This document shows positions 16,345 through 25,190 of a DNA stretch of 64,000 bases, piece after piece. The translations under genes and the position numbers were made by a program. The stretch's first letter is position 1, and each line of letters starts with the position of its first letter. The DNA is from Brevibacillus centrosporus. GTDB lineage: Bacteria > Bacillota > Bacilli > Brevibacillales > Brevibacillaceae. The stretch lies in the NCBI RefSeq assembly GCF_003710815.1, contig NZ_RHHP01000041.1, positions 1-64,000 on the forward strand, in the 5' to 3' direction. The notes under the pieces were generated by a model that made no database searches, was not told the DNA's origin, and saw only the letters and a list, made by a program, of their open reading frames with translations.

Positions 16345-17751
16345 TTAATCGTCATCACGGTCTTTCCCGGCATCATCACCTCGTTCGCGATCATACTCCT
16401 CGGCATTTTGCTTCGACCACTCGCCCTGCTTTTTCCAAAAGCCATACGCATTCCCATTCGGATAGTGGTCAAGCTTCCCTTTTCCCTTTTTATCCTTTGC
16501 TTCGTCCTCATCGTCGCGTTTTTCAGCTTCCCGCTTCAAAATGTCAGCTAAGCCCTTGATGTTGTTTGTTGCGAACGCAGCCTGTTTCACCAGCTTATCG
16601 TTGACGTACAGCTCCAGACGAACAGCATCCTCCTGAAAGCTCAGGTTTTTCAGAGGAAGCTTGAGTGTGTATTCCCCTTTGTCATTTGGCTTCACTTCTT
16701 GCTTTTTGCCATCAAGCTTCGTCACCATCAGCTTGATTCCACTATTTTTGGCCCAACCTACGACATTGCCTTTCACTTGGATGCTTTTGGTTTTCAGATC
16801 CAGGGCAGCTGCTCCGGATAGCGCGTAGGTTTTCACTTCTTCTTTGGCCGGCGCATTGATAACCTCGATGTCCAATGTGTCGGAATCACGCTTCTCATCG
16901 TCTACGTAAACATCGAGCGTAGCCTTGCCTGTCGTGCCTTTGACGTTTTTCAGCGTAATGCTGTAGCTGCCCACACCATCCCACAGCTTTTTCACTTTTC
17001 CTTCGCCTTTTACCCCATCGATCGTCACGACAACCTTATCTACATCCTGCTTGACGATCCCCTTGACTTTCAGTTCCCCTTTTTTCGCGTCGAGCACGGC
17101 CAAGCTATGTATGATCAGCGCTGCTTCTTCCTCCGCTTGCGGGATTACCTTCACTTTTTCACTATCCACCAGCGCACTGCCAGCGTACGCACTGACCGTA
17201 ACGTATTGCTCACTTGCTGTGTCTTGAGAAGCAAAGGTCACGGTAAAGGAATGCTCGCTAGTCGGAACGACCTCGATATTATCGCCATTCGGTTTTTTTA
17301 CAACGACTTTGGTAACATCTTTTGTCACGATGCCTTTGATGTAAACCTTATTGCTTTTGGTTTGTCCACTGACGCTGACGATCTCCTCTTTTTCATCCGT
17401 AAAACGAACCTCCAGCCAAATATCGCTGTAGTATTGGTTGTAAATTCGCTCCCACTCTTCTTTGTTCTCTTCCATATATGATTGCAATTTTGTATTCAGT
17501 TTTAGTTCATCCACGATGATGTACAGATGCTCCGCCTGAGTTTTGAGCAGCATATTCAACGTTTCTGGATCGTTTTTCGCCAATTCCTTCAGGTTGTAGC
17601 GGGTGACTTCCTTTCCTGCCTCGTTCATGACCACTTTGGTTGCACTCGGTGATCCAAACGAGCTGGCATTCGCGAAAATCGGAGTCAATGCCCCAATAAT
17701 CCCAGCTGCCGCCACTACCGCCAATACAGGCTTTTTCGTTATCTTTTTCAT
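16345..17751 (-). CDS. Secreted protein with three repeated beta-sandwich-like units
   Basis: A 468-residue exported protein: signal peptide 1-29 (cut near ANA-SS), a helical region 35-120, then three related units at about 131-206, 211-300 and 310-400. Each has the pattern K-V-K-G-I-V/N-V-x-K-D-V-x-K-V-V-V followed by paired strands (KVYIKGIVTKDVTKVVV; LKVKGIVKQDVDKVVV; IQVKGNVVGWAKNSG), like bacterial Ig-type modules. The tail is strongly charged (RDDEDEAKDKKGKGK). No anchor motif is seen. The ATG at 17751 follows GAGGGGGAA. I do not recognise the family; cell-wall or surface binding is an inference. Confidence 0.6.
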   Translation of the reverse strand: MKKITKKPVLAVVAAAGIIGALTPIFANASSFGSPSATKVVMNEAGKEVTRYNLKELAKNDPETLNMLLKTQAEHLYIIVDELKLNTKLQSYMEENKEEWERIYNQYYSDIWLEVRFTDEKEEIVSVSGQTKSNKVYIKGIVTKDVTKVVVKKPNGDNIEVVPTSEHSFTVTFASQDTASEQYVTVSAYAGSALVDSEKVKVIPQAEEEAALIIHSLAVLDAKKGELKVKGIVKQDVDKVVVTIDGVKGEGKVKKLWDGVGSYSITLKNVKGTTGKATLDVYVDDEKRDSDTLDIEVINAPAKEEVKTYALSGAAALDLKTKSIQVKGNVVGWAKNSGIKLMVTKLDGKKQEVKPNDKGEYTLKLPLKNLSFQEDAVRLELYVNDKLVKQAAFATNNIKGLADILKREAEKRDDEDEAKDKKGKGKLDHYPNGNAYGFWKKQGEWSKQNAEEYDRERGDDAGKDRDDD

Positions 17752-17873
17752 AGTAGTTCCCCCTCTTCGTATGCCAATAATCTCCTGCTTGACGTAAAGC
17801 ACTTTTACAGACGATATACGCGTTCAATAGGTTGCATAAACAAGAAAACCGCTTCTTTTGACCTAGAAAGGAA

Positions 17874-17910
17874 ACGCAAAAAAACCTTCCAGATCCTCTC
17901 TGGAAGGTTT
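17874..17910 (-). terminator. Terminator of the ylaH-like operon
   Basis: On the - strand AAACCTTCCAGA pairs with TCTGGAAGGTTT (stem 17882-17910), followed by a run of seven T residues. Confidence 0.85.
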
Positions 17911-17921
17911 CGCACACTAGC

Positions 17922-18194
17922 TTATTGATTGTATTTCGGCTCACTTTCGATAGCATGGAGCAGTGCCTCCACGAGCTCTGCGGGAAAGCGGCCTTCCCAC
18001 TCGACCGAAGCCACTTGGCCAAAGACGATATACCAGGCACCCTCGATCCGGTAGCCCAGTCCCGTCATTTGATGATCCTCGCGCAACAGCTCCAAAAAAA
18101 ACGAGGCCGTATCTTGCGCCGACCGATCATCTGGACGTGCATCTGCAACGACTTGTATTTGTATCCAATTAAAGAGGGCGTCATCTCGCTTCAC
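17922..18194 (-). CDS. Hypothetical small protein
   Basis: A 90-residue soluble protein (MKRDDALFNWIQIQVVADAR...), with an alternating helix-strand pattern and no motif I recognise. It starts 10 bases after the YlaH-like stop codon, so it is the second gene of a two-gene operon. In B. subtilis this position is taken by ylaI, but no zinc-ribbon cysteines are present here, so it is not a YlaI orthologue. A ribosome-binding GAAAGTGAG-like sequence precedes the ATG. Confidence 0.6.
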   Translation of the reverse strand: MKRDDALFNWIQIQVVADARPDDRSAQDTASFFLELLREDHQMTGLGYRIEGAWYIVFGQVASVEWEGRFPAELVEALLHAIESEPKYNQ

Positions 18195-18204
18195 TTCATT
18201 ACAC

Positions 18205-18531
18205 TCACTTTCTCTGCGCTTGTTCTGGTTTGATTCTAAGCTTCACGATCACGAGAATCAAAATGGCTACTAGCATTGCGCTCTTAACCGGAAGCTGAAC
18301 ATCCAGGATGGCAAATATCAATGCTCCTGCAAACAAGAGGACGTAGAGTAATATCGTTTTGAGGATCGGCATGCGAATCCTTGTCGCGAAGCCAAGATAG
18401 TAGACTAAAACCAATTGCACAAACAAAATCCAGGCCCGATTGTGATCCGCCCATAAACGAAAGCTGTCAAAGGCAGAAAGCTGATCCGGGTCGGCAGGAA
18501 CGTAGGTTGACGCTAGTTGAATCCAATCCAT
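18205..18531 (-). CDS. ylaH: YlaH-like membrane protein
   Basis: A 108-residue protein with three predicted membrane helices (residues about 30-48, 55-72 and 76-95). The stretch YLGFATRIRMPILKTILLY is close to the family pattern of B. subtilis YlaH (function unknown). The ATG at 18531 has AGGAGG upstream. The gene lies near typA, ylaJ and ylaK homologues, conserving the yla neighbourhood although metI-metC and other genes have come between. Confidence 0.75.
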   Translation of the reverse strand: MDWIQLASTYVPADPDQLSAFDSFRLWADHNRAWILFVQLVLVYYLGFATRIRMPILKTILLYVLLFAGALIFAILDVQLPVKSAMLVAILILVIVKLRIKPEQAQRK

Positions 18532-18761
18532 TCGAATAATTCCTCCTGTTTCGCACACGACCAGATGTCTCGTGCAAGCCGTGGATGCAGATTTCTCCGC
18601 GGCTTCGTACTTTCGTGCTTGTACCCTTTACTATCAAAATCTATCCATTTAACTTTATCAGGTGGCGTATTTTCTGTCAAAACCTGTTACACCTCATCGC
18701 TGGCTCGCGAGCAAATGGACATGTTATGATGGCTGTGAGAATAGAAAAAGGTGGGAAAACA

Positions 18762-19241
18762 ATGAGCCTATATGACGTAGCAGTAAAAACGATCTCCGGG
18801 GAAGAAACAACACTTGCGAAGTACAAAGGTAAAGTGCTGTTGATCGTAAACACCGCGAGCCAATGCGGTCTGACACCACAGTACAAAGGCCTGCAGGAGC
18901 TCTATGAGCGTTATCAGGAGCAAGGCTTGGTTGTGCTCGGCTTCCCGTGCAACCAGTTCGCAGGTCAAGAGCCGGGCAGTGAGGACGAAATCGCTCAATT
19001 CTGCGATAGAAATTACGGCGTTACTTTTCCCCTTTTCGCCAAGGTAGACGTAAACGGTCCAAACACCCATCCTTTGTATCAGCGCTTGAAATCTGAAGCT
19101 CCGGAAGGAAACGGTGAGGATATCGAGTGGAACTTTGGGAAATTTCTCGTCACGAAAGAAGGGCAAGTGGCCAAAAGAATTGGGCCGCGCGTCCAGCCAG
19201 AAGAGATTGCAGGCGATATCGAAGCTCTGCTGCAAGCTTGA
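18762..19241 (+). CDS. bsaA: Glutathione peroxidase family thiol peroxidase
   Basis: A 159-residue protein with all family motifs: NTASQCGLTPQY (peroxidatic Cys35, cysteine rather than selenocysteine), LGFPCNQFAGQEPG (Gln65; second Cys63) and IEWNFGKFLV (Trp and Asn of the catalytic tetrad). Such Cys-type enzymes in Bacilli reduce hydroperoxides with thioredoxin rather than glutathione. The ATG at 18762 follows AAAAGGTGGG. It is followed by a strong terminator and stands alone. Confidence 0.9.
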   Translation: MSLYDVAVKTISGEETTLAKYKGKVLLIVNTASQCGLTPQYKGLQELYERYQEQGLVVLGFPCNQFAGQEPGSEDEIAQFCDRNYGVTFPLFAKVDVNGPNTHPLYQRLKSEAPEGNGEDIEWNFGKFLVTKEGQVAKRIGPRVQPEEIAGDIEALLQA

Positions 19242-19264
19242 TTGACCAATCTGATACGCGTACG

Positions 19265-19295
19265 CCCCTTCGCCTACTATCGAAGGGGTTTTTTT
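19265..19295 (+). terminator. Terminator of the peroxidase gene
   Basis: CCCCTTCG (19265-19272) pairs with CGAAGGGG (19281-19288), followed by T7. Confidence 0.95.
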
Positions 19296-19415
19296 CTGCC
19301 TAATCCGGAAGATTTGTTGGATTTCCCACGACAGGCGACTATACAGAATTACCGGCAAGTGCGTATGGATTGTAGTAAGACATCCGCACAAAAACCTCAT
19401 TTTATAAAAAGGACG

Positions 19416-20063
19416 GTGATCACATCGAAACGTGCAAATTCCCCTAAATCGAACACCGCTCCTCCTCTTCGTTCTTTCGGTGGCACCCACCGTCCTTTAC
19501 CGGATCGGGTGACTTCTCATGCGAAAGCAGATAAACGAAGCACCAAGCTACCAGGCAGCCGTCAAAGGAAAACGCAGGTGCCAAAACATCTTCTACGTTC
19601 CGATCCCAAGCAGCCCGTAGAGGATTTATCATTAACCCCATTTGCACCTGAGACTATCCCTTCAGAGCCCGAGCATCTAACTCCCTGTCAGCTCTGAATC
19701 TGATGTTCTCCCGTGCCACGTCTCTTCCTCCATATTCAGCACGCCAGCTGTCGCTTCGAAAAACGATGCCGTCATTTACCCGCAAATCAAATATGCCAAG
19801 AAGCCTGGGAAAACCTTGATATATACAACCGTGCTAGAAGAGATGCGAGAGGTTCATTGGGAGCAGGTGAAATGGAATCATAACTGGTCGCAGATGCATT
19901 GTGAGGCACAGATGACCGTAAACGGAGCTCGATATAGGCGGCACTTGAAGACAGTCAATTGCTATGAGAAAACGTTTTCAGTTTGCAGGAGCAACAAGTG
20001 CCTATTCCGACACTTTTTGTCCACCTCCTCCGCCACCCCCCCTTTCATTGCCCGAAAAAATAA
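19416..20063 (+). pseudogene. Possible frameshifted gene of unknown function
   Basis: A GTG at 19416 with AAAGGACG before it opens a 93-codon basic, proline-rich frame ending at 19697. The next frame (+1) is open from 19681 to beyond 20000 and reads like protein (KPGKTLIYTTVLEEMREVHW, then a segment with Cys in VNCYEK). Removing one C from CCC at 19683-19685 would join the two frames. A further shift near 19965 could give an end at 20063. I do not recognise the product. It may be a decayed gene, two small genes, a programmed frameshift or a sequencing error; coding capacity itself is uncertain. Confidence 0.3.
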
Positions 20064-20084
20064 TCGGTGGGTTGCTGCAAAAAG

Positions 20085-20125
20085 AAAAAGCCGTTTGTCC
20101 CGGCAAAACAGGCAAACGGCTTTTC
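20085..20125 (-). terminator. Terminator of typA
   Basis: AAAAGCCGTTTG and CAAACGGCTTTTT form a 12-bp stem just after the typA stop codon on the - strand, followed by T residues. Confidence 0.9.
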
Positions 20126-20137
20126 TCTATTGGTTGG

Positions 20138-21979
20138 TTACGCTTGTGGTTGAGCTTCCCAACGTCTTTGTTTTTCATAACGCTCACGGTCGGATTTGTT
20201 CAAATGCTTCTTACGCAGACGAACAGATTGAGGAGTCACTTCGCAGAGCTCATCATCGTTCAGATACTCGAGCGCCTCTTCCAGCGTCAAGATACGAGGA
20301 GTTTTCATTTTCACTGTCTCGTCTTTTGTCGCGGAACGAACGTTAGTCGCATGCTTTTCTTTACATACGTTTACCGTCAGGTCATTGTCGCGGTTATGCT
20401 CGCCCACGATCATTCCCTCATATACTTCCGTACCGGCTTGGATAAACATGATTCCACGGTCTTCCACAGACATCAGACCATAAGTGGTAGCTGTACCTGT
20501 TTCATGCGAAATCAATACCCCTGCATGACGTCCACCTACCGGACCTTGAACCAGCGGACGATAGCTGTCAAACGAGTGGTTCAGGATTCCGTAACCACGA
20601 GTAATGGTCATGAATTCGGTACGGTAGCCGATCAGACCACGGGACGGGATGATGAATTCCAGGCGAACCTGTCCAAAACCGTTGTTTACCATGTTTACCA
20701 TCTCAGCCTTGCGTTGGCCAAGGGTTTCCATAACAGGACCTGTGTACTCTTCTGGCACGTCGATCACCAGCATCTCTGCCGGCTCCATTTTTTGGCCGTC
20801 AATCATACGCACGATTACTTCCGGCTTGGACACGCCCAGCTCAAAGCCTTCGCGGCGCATATTTTCAACCAGGATGGACAGATGCAATTCGCCGCGTCCA
20901 GATACGATGAAAGCATCTGGGGAATCCGTTTCGTCTACACGAAGAGATACATCTGTCTCGAGCTCTTCCATCAGGCGATCACGCAGCTTGCGAGAAGTTA
21001 CGTGCTTGCCTTCCCGTCCAGCAAACGGACTGTTGTTCACGAGGAACGTCATTTGCAGAGTAGGTTCGTCAATTTTCAAGAATGGCAATGGATCTGGATG
21101 ATCGACGTCACAAACGGTTTCCCCAACGTTGATATCATCCAAACCTGCAATCGCGACAATGTCTCCCGCTTTTGCTGTTTTTTGCTCCACGCGCTGCAGA
21201 CCGGAGAAGCCGAACAGCTTTTGAATACGCATTTTTTTCAATACACCTTCACGGGTTGTTACCGAAACCATATCGTTCACGTTCATCGTACCGCGGTAAA
21301 TACGTCCAATCCCGATACGACCCAAGAAGTCGTTGTAGTCGAGCATGGTTACTTGCATTTGCAGCGGCGCGTTTTCATCTGCATCTGGAGCAGGCATGTG
21401 CTCGATGATGGTGTCAAACAGCGGACGCAGGTCGCCTTCCAGCTTGTCTGGTTCCATACCAGCGATTCCTTGCAAGCCCGAAGCGTATACGATCGGGAAG
21501 TCCAATTGATCCTCTGTAGCGTCCAGGTCAATGAACAGGTCATATACTTCGTTGATCACTTCTTGTGGACGAGCATTGTCGCGGTCCACTTTGTTTACAA
21601 CGACGATCGGCGTAACTTTTGCTTCCAGCGCTTTTTTCAAAACAAAGCGGGTTTGTGGCATACAGCCCTCAAACGCATCGACGATCAACAGAACGCCGTC
21701 CACCATGCTCATAATCCGTTCTACCTCGCCGCCGAAGTCTGCGTGGCCCGGGGTATCCAGGATGTTGATGGTAAACTCATTGTATTTAACCGATGTGGTT
21801 TTTGCCAGAATCGTAATTCCGCGCTCCCGCTCCAGGTCGTTGGAGTCCATCATTCTCTCCTCTACCTGCTGATTGCTACGGAATGTGCCCGATTGAATTA
21901 ACAGTTTGTCAACCAGTGTGGTTTTCCCGTGGTCAACGTGGGCAATAATCGCGATGTTGCGTATGTCAAGACGCTTCAT
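20138..21979 (-). CDS. typA: Ribosome-associated GTPase TypA/BipA
   Basis: A 613-residue translational GTPase. G motifs: AHVDHGKTT (G1, residues 14-22), DTPGHADFGGEVER (G3) and VVNKVDRD (G4), then EF-G-like beta-barrel and C-terminal domains specific to BipA. It binds the ribosome and helps subunit assembly and stress or cold adaptation. Length equals the family norm. The ATG at 21979 follows GAGGAGGTTCAC. It corresponds to B. subtilis ylaG and belongs to the yla neighbourhood with ylaH, ylaJ and ylaK homologues. The 645-codon open frame on the opposite strand is a shadow. Confidence 0.97.
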   Translation of the reverse strand: MKRLDIRNIAIIAHVDHGKTTLVDKLLIQSGTFRSNQQVEERMMDSNDLERERGITILAKTTSVKYNEFTINILDTPGHADFGGEVERIMSMVDGVLLIVDAFEGCMPQTRFVLKKALEAKVTPIVVVNKVDRDNARPQEVINEVYDLFIDLDATEDQLDFPIVYASGLQGIAGMEPDKLEGDLRPLFDTIIEHMPAPDADENAPLQMQVTMLDYNDFLGRIGIGRIYRGTMNVNDMVSVTTREGVLKKMRIQKLFGFSGLQRVEQKTAKAGDIVAIAGLDDINVGETVCDVDHPDPLPFLKIDEPTLQMTFLVNNSPFAGREGKHVTSRKLRDRLMEELETDVSLRVDETDSPDAFIVSGRGELHLSILVENMRREGFELGVSKPEVIVRMIDGQKMEPAEMLVIDVPEEYTGPVMETLGQRKAEMVNMVNNGFGQVRLEFIIPSRGLIGYRTEFMTITRGYGILNHSFDSYRPLVQGPVGGRHAGVLISHETGTATTYGLMSVEDRGIMFIQAGTEVYEGMIVGEHNRDNDLTVNVCKEKHATNVRSATKDETVKMKTPRILTLEEALEYLNDDELCEVTPQSVRLRKKHLNKSDRERYEKQRRWEAQPQA

Positions 21980-22116
21980 GTGAACCTCCTCTGTTATGCA
22001 TACCTTTCATATTAGCAGTTCGTGAAACTCGGCACAATGGGGAGTTTTTTACGGGAATCCCTTCCTGAGTAGAGATTATTGATTTCGTCATACTAAGGAA
22101 AGGAGGTGGGTTCCCC

Positions 22117-22755
22117 ATGGATAAAAAATGGTCAATTGCCATTGCAGGTGTACTGGCACTATCGTCTCTGACTGGCTGCGCAAGCTCCAACTCAAGCAAA
22201 GGGACACCGAATACGGGTACGCACACGCAAAACACAGAGTATCAGCGGCCAGCGGATATGCGTAACAGTCTTGCTCACGGCAACAATGCCTATACACAAA
22301 ATACAAACGCCTACCATTACCGAAATGGTTATACGGCAAACGGTTTTGACCAAAACAAAGCGGAACAGCTCACTCGAGTGGCAGACGACGTCCCTGGCGT
22401 AGACCGAGCTACTGTCGTCTGCAATGGAAAAGATGCTGTCATCGGCATTCGTGTGAGAGACAACATGGCTCACGAGCAGCGAAAAGTCATCGAACAGCAG
22501 GTTCATTCCGCAGCTCGCTCGGTATCTCCTAACATGAACATCCGGGTAACGACAGAGCCGGCGATGTTCACACGGATACGCGGGATTAACGAATCCATCT
22601 ATCGGGAAGCTTCAGAGCGTACCCATCCTGCAGCTCCTAACCATACAATGGTCCCGGGCAACAATTTGGTCACTCATCCCGTTCGCACAGCGGCTGAGGA
22701 TTTCGTTGTATTGCTCAAGGACTTGGGTCAAACCATTACCGCTCCCTTCCGGTAA
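22117..22755 (+). CDS. yhcN: YhcN/YlaJ family sporulation lipoprotein
   Basis: A 212-residue lipoprotein: signal peptide with lipobox LTGC (Cys about 21), an Asn/Thr/Tyr-rich linker (residues 25-75), then the family domain about 80-165 with DRATVVCNGKDAVIGIRVRD and a C-terminal helix. B. subtilis YhcN is a spore membrane lipoprotein that influences outgrowth. The ATG follows AAAGGAGGTGGG, an unusually strong site. Divergent from typA. It is a distant paralogue of the protein at 12106. Sigma-G control is known for the family but I could not confirm a promoter here. Confidence 0.85.
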   Translation: MDKKWSIAIAGVLALSSLTGCASSNSSKGTPNTGTHTQNTEYQRPADMRNSLAHGNNAYTQNTNAYHYRNGYTANGFDQNKAEQLTRVADDVPGVDRATVVCNGKDAVIGIRVRDNMAHEQRKVIEQQVHSAARSVSPNMNIRVTTEPAMFTRIRGINESIYREASERTHPAAPNHTMVPGNNLVTHPVRTAAEDFVVLLKDLGQTITAPFR

Positions 22756-22790
22756 GGAATCTCCATTCATCCCATCAGCCTTTCACGTAA

Positions 22791-22819
22791 AAGAGGTGCG
22801 GAATCCATCCGCACCTCTT
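22791..22819. terminator. Long hairpin between yhcN and speD
   Basis: A perfect 12-bp stem (AAGAGGTGCGGA at 22791-22802, TCCGCACCTCTT at 22808-22819, loop of five) lies between convergent genes. T runs on both sides are short, so it is a hairpin terminator of uncertain strength or a transcript-end stabiliser. Confidence 0.6.
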
Positions 22820-22834
22820 GAATACTTACATTTG

Positions 22835-23239
22835 TTACTTGCTTGCCACTTCAGCCAGTTTCATTTCTGGCTCAACTACTTGCAGTTCACCTGTACCGCG
22901 AACGAGCTTCTTCGCGTAGGTTTTCTCCGGCTTCAGCACGGATACCAAGTAATCGATGGCAACTTGTGGATCTACCGTCTCACCGCACGTGTAGCAATCC
23001 AGAGCCGCAAATCCACGCTCAGGATACGTGTGAATGGACAGGTGGCTTTCCGAGAGAAGAACCAGCACGGTAGCACCTTGAGGAGAAAACTGCTTAGCTT
23101 GCACGCTTAGTACCGTAGCACCGCATGCCTCAGCAGCTTCAATCATTTCTTTTTTCAAAAATTCTGCGTCGTTCAACAAGTCAAACTGAACTCCCCATGT
23201 GTCAACAGCAACGTGTCTTCCGAAAGTCGAGTATTCCAT
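22835..23239 (-). CDS. speD: S-adenosylmethionine decarboxylase proenzyme (class 1B)
   Basis: A 134-residue proenzyme that makes decarboxylated SAM for spermidine synthesis. It cleaves itself between Glu64 and Ser65 in LLSESHLSIHTYPE; Ser65 becomes the pyruvoyl group. Ser65, His70 and Cys85 have the same spacing as the known catalytic residues of the Thermotoga enzyme (63/68/83). The ATG at 23239 follows GGAAGGGGGAACC. It functions with the arginine decarboxylase SpeA encoded at 27891; no speE or speB is in the window. Confidence 0.95.
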   Translation of the reverse strand: MEYSTFGRHVAVDTWGVQFDLLNDAEFLKKEMIEAAEACGATVLSVQAKQFSPQGATVLVLLSESHLSIHTYPERGFAALDCYTCGETVDPQVAIDYLVSVLKPEKTYAKKLVRGTGELQVVEPEMKLAEVASK

Positions 23240-23435
23240 CTTTCGGTTCCCCCTTCCTAGCAGTGTGTAATGTTAAACATCGCTAGGACCTGCGTCATTC
23301 ACTAACGGGGGCGGTTTCCCTCTTGTTATCCACCCTTTAAAGTGAATCCTGGTTCCTAATCCTGTTTCCAACGAAAACAACAATACCACGCTTCTGCCTA
23401 ATTTGACAATACCCTATTTCGATAAATTACAGGAA

Positions 23436-23461
23436 AATAAAAAACGGGCGCATCTGCACCC
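23436..23461 (-). terminator. Terminator of the gene at 23484-24080
   Basis: On the - strand GGGTGC pairs with GCGCCC (23446-23461, loop of four), followed by a long T-rich tail (GTTTTTTATTTT). Confidence 0.8.
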
Positions 23462-23483
23462 ATTTTTGGCGTTCAATCAACAT

Positions 23484-24080
23484 TTAGACTTCCAGTTCAA
23501 ACAGACGTTTTGACAACGAGGCTAATCGGCAATCAATCGCAGTAAGCTTTTCGGGGGCATTGCTACTTGCCCAATTACGCAGATCCAGCCATCGGTCCGT
23601 CTCTTGATATAAGGACTCAATCTCCCGTTCGCTGCCATCTTGCTGGAACAAGCTCTCCAGCTCATTGGCCACGCTCGGCGAGGTATTTTCAAAGATGGAC
23701 ATTTCCTCGTCACCGGAAACCTCGTGAATGCTCACGACTGATCCTTGGTCATAGTGGTACACCACTGTGAAACCATCGTAAATCCGGTGAACAATTCCAT
23801 AGCCTCGGAATGTTTTCATCGCTTTTCGCATGGCATTAGCCAGCCCAAAATCTCGAATCAGATATGAACTGTCGCACTGAAAACGATTGCCAGATCTGGT
23901 GAAACTCAGTTGAATTTCGCCGTTTTTGTCTGTCAGAATAACGTCCCGATCCCCATTGTCACAAACTTTGACATCGACTGAAATGTGTTCATTGGTGAAG
24001 AGCGAGACGAATTGGTTCAGCTCTTCTTCATTCACCGTAAAATAGGCCTTGGCGTAGTTAGTCGCTAAACGCTGTGCCAT
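23484..24080 (-). CDS. Conserved hypothetical protein
   Basis: A 198-residue soluble protein (MAQRLATNYAKAYFTVNEEEL...). The N-terminal half looks like a beta-rich domain (DVILTDKNGEIQLSFTRSGN), followed by a segment with FRGYGIVHRIYDGFTVVYHY and a helical C-terminal third. No known catalytic motif, signal peptide or membrane segment. The ATG follows GAGGAGATATT. A sequence with similar layout is, from memory, seen in Brevibacillus and Paenibacillus as an uncharacterised protein. Monocistronic with its own terminator. Confidence 0.65.
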   Translation of the reverse strand: MAQRLATNYAKAYFTVNEEELNQFVSLFTNEHISVDVKVCDNGDRDVILTDKNGEIQLSFTRSGNRFQCDSSYLIRDFGLANAMRKAMKTFRGYGIVHRIYDGFTVVYHYDQGSVVSIHEVSGDEEMSIFENTSPSVANELESLFQQDGSEREIESLYQETDRWLDLRNWASSNAPEKLTAIDCRLASLSKRLFELEV

Positions 24081-24426
24081 AATATCTCCTCAATTCTTTT
24101 GGTTTGCATGGGCCAAAGATCGACCGAACAATCATCCGAATCAAAGGAGTTACGCTAAGTGTCAACGAAGGAACGCTGTAGAACCTGGCCTTGCCCCGCG
24201 AATCGAAAATCGATTTGGGTAATGAAGGCGGATCACCTACTTTTTGTATTTACGAAAAAACCATCCTTGACATCTTTATTATACAATAAGCGACTAAAAA
24301 AGTCTTGAGCGAAAAGGTGATGAATTTTCGCAAAAAAGCTGAATTTTGTATGTTGAGACGCCAATAATCGAAAAGAACTCTCTGATTCATTCATATGCTT
24401 CCCATTTCAGAGAAATTCGGAATGGT
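24081..24426. other. 346-bp intergenic region, no gene seen
   Basis: Contains a TATAAT -10-like element on the - strand (24283-24278), about 200 bases before the gene that starts at 24080, which suggests a long leader. A 7-bp inverted repeat GCGAAAA/TTTTCGC lies near 24309-24331. I found no convincing small coding frame, riboswitch or terminator for the DUF4446 gene. Confidence 0.4.
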
Positions 24427-24933
24427 TTATGCCCCCACAGGCGGATTCATCGCTTTTTTTATAACTGCTTGTTCTTCTTCTGAAAGCGAGTACACAGAGG
24501 TGCCTGCTTCCAACGGCTTCGCGTATACACGCGACTCCTCGCGCCCGAAAATACTCGTGATCACGACTCCGTTTTGTGCATCATCAAGGATCGCCATCGA
24601 GAAACTCAGATCGCTCCCCACATCCCCAAACGCGTTGTAGCGAATCACGGCAACATTTCCATTTTGTGCAGAAAGTCTCTGTGACAGACGATTGATCATG
24701 AACTGCTGATCATTGTGCTGCTTTTTCACTTCGTCCACGAGATCGAGCAATCGATGCATCCCTTCCTCCAGATTCGCTCCACCTACTCCAGTCATGAGCC
24801 TGTTGATTGATTTGCGAAGTCGACTGACACGGACCGATTGCATGATGCATACAAAGAGCAACACGACATTCAGCGCAATGACGGCCAAGAGCAGGAGCCC
24901 GACATTCGGGATTTGTAATAGGAATGGTTCCAT
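24427..24933 (-). CDS. DUF4446 family protein
   Basis: A 168-residue protein with an N-terminal membrane helix (about residues 8-30), a short coiled-coil region (36-85), and a conserved C-terminal domain with the family pattern VIRYNAFGDVGSDLSFS, DAQNGVVITSIFGREESRVY and YSLSEEE. Function unknown in Bacilli; in some genomes members lie near chromosome partition genes, but not here. The ATG at 24933 follows AAAGGAAG at about ten bases. Probably cytoplasmic domain tethered to the membrane. Confidence 0.8.
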   Translation of the reverse strand: MEPFLLQIPNVGLLLLAVIALNVVLLFVCIMQSVRVSRLRKSINRLMTGVGGANLEEGMHRLLDLVDEVKKQHNDQQFMINRLSQRLSAQNGNVAVIRYNAFGDVGSDLSFSMAILDDAQNGVVITSIFGREESRVYAKPLEAGTSVYSLSEEEQAVIKKAMNPPVGA

Positions 24934-25094
24934 GAAACATTTTCTTCCTTTCTGGTGCATAGGGTGCCAAAATCCTTTTCTATTGTAACGCCGTATCGCC
25001 TGTCATTCAAACATAGTCTGCCGAAATTCACGAATTGCTAACACGTTTCTTCCTCGCTGCACCCATGGAATGAGCAGGGAGATCGCTTTTGAAC

Positions 25095-25137
25095 CAAAAA
25101 AAGCGACACCCTCGTCTGCGAGATGTCGCTTTTTTCA
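25095..25137. terminator. Bidirectional terminator
   Basis: AAGCGACA (25101-25108) pairs with TGTCGCTT (25124-25131), flanked by A-rich and T6 stretches; it ends the - strand gene at 25191. Confidence 0.85.
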
Positions 25138-25190
25138 TTCCCTATGCCTATTTGTCAAACGCATCGTTCGCCCTTTATCCTCCAGTCTAC

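Noticed and set aside
19964..21901. 645-codon open frame on the + strand
   Set aside because: It is antisense to typA, whose protein is highly conserved; the frame is a codon-bias shadow.
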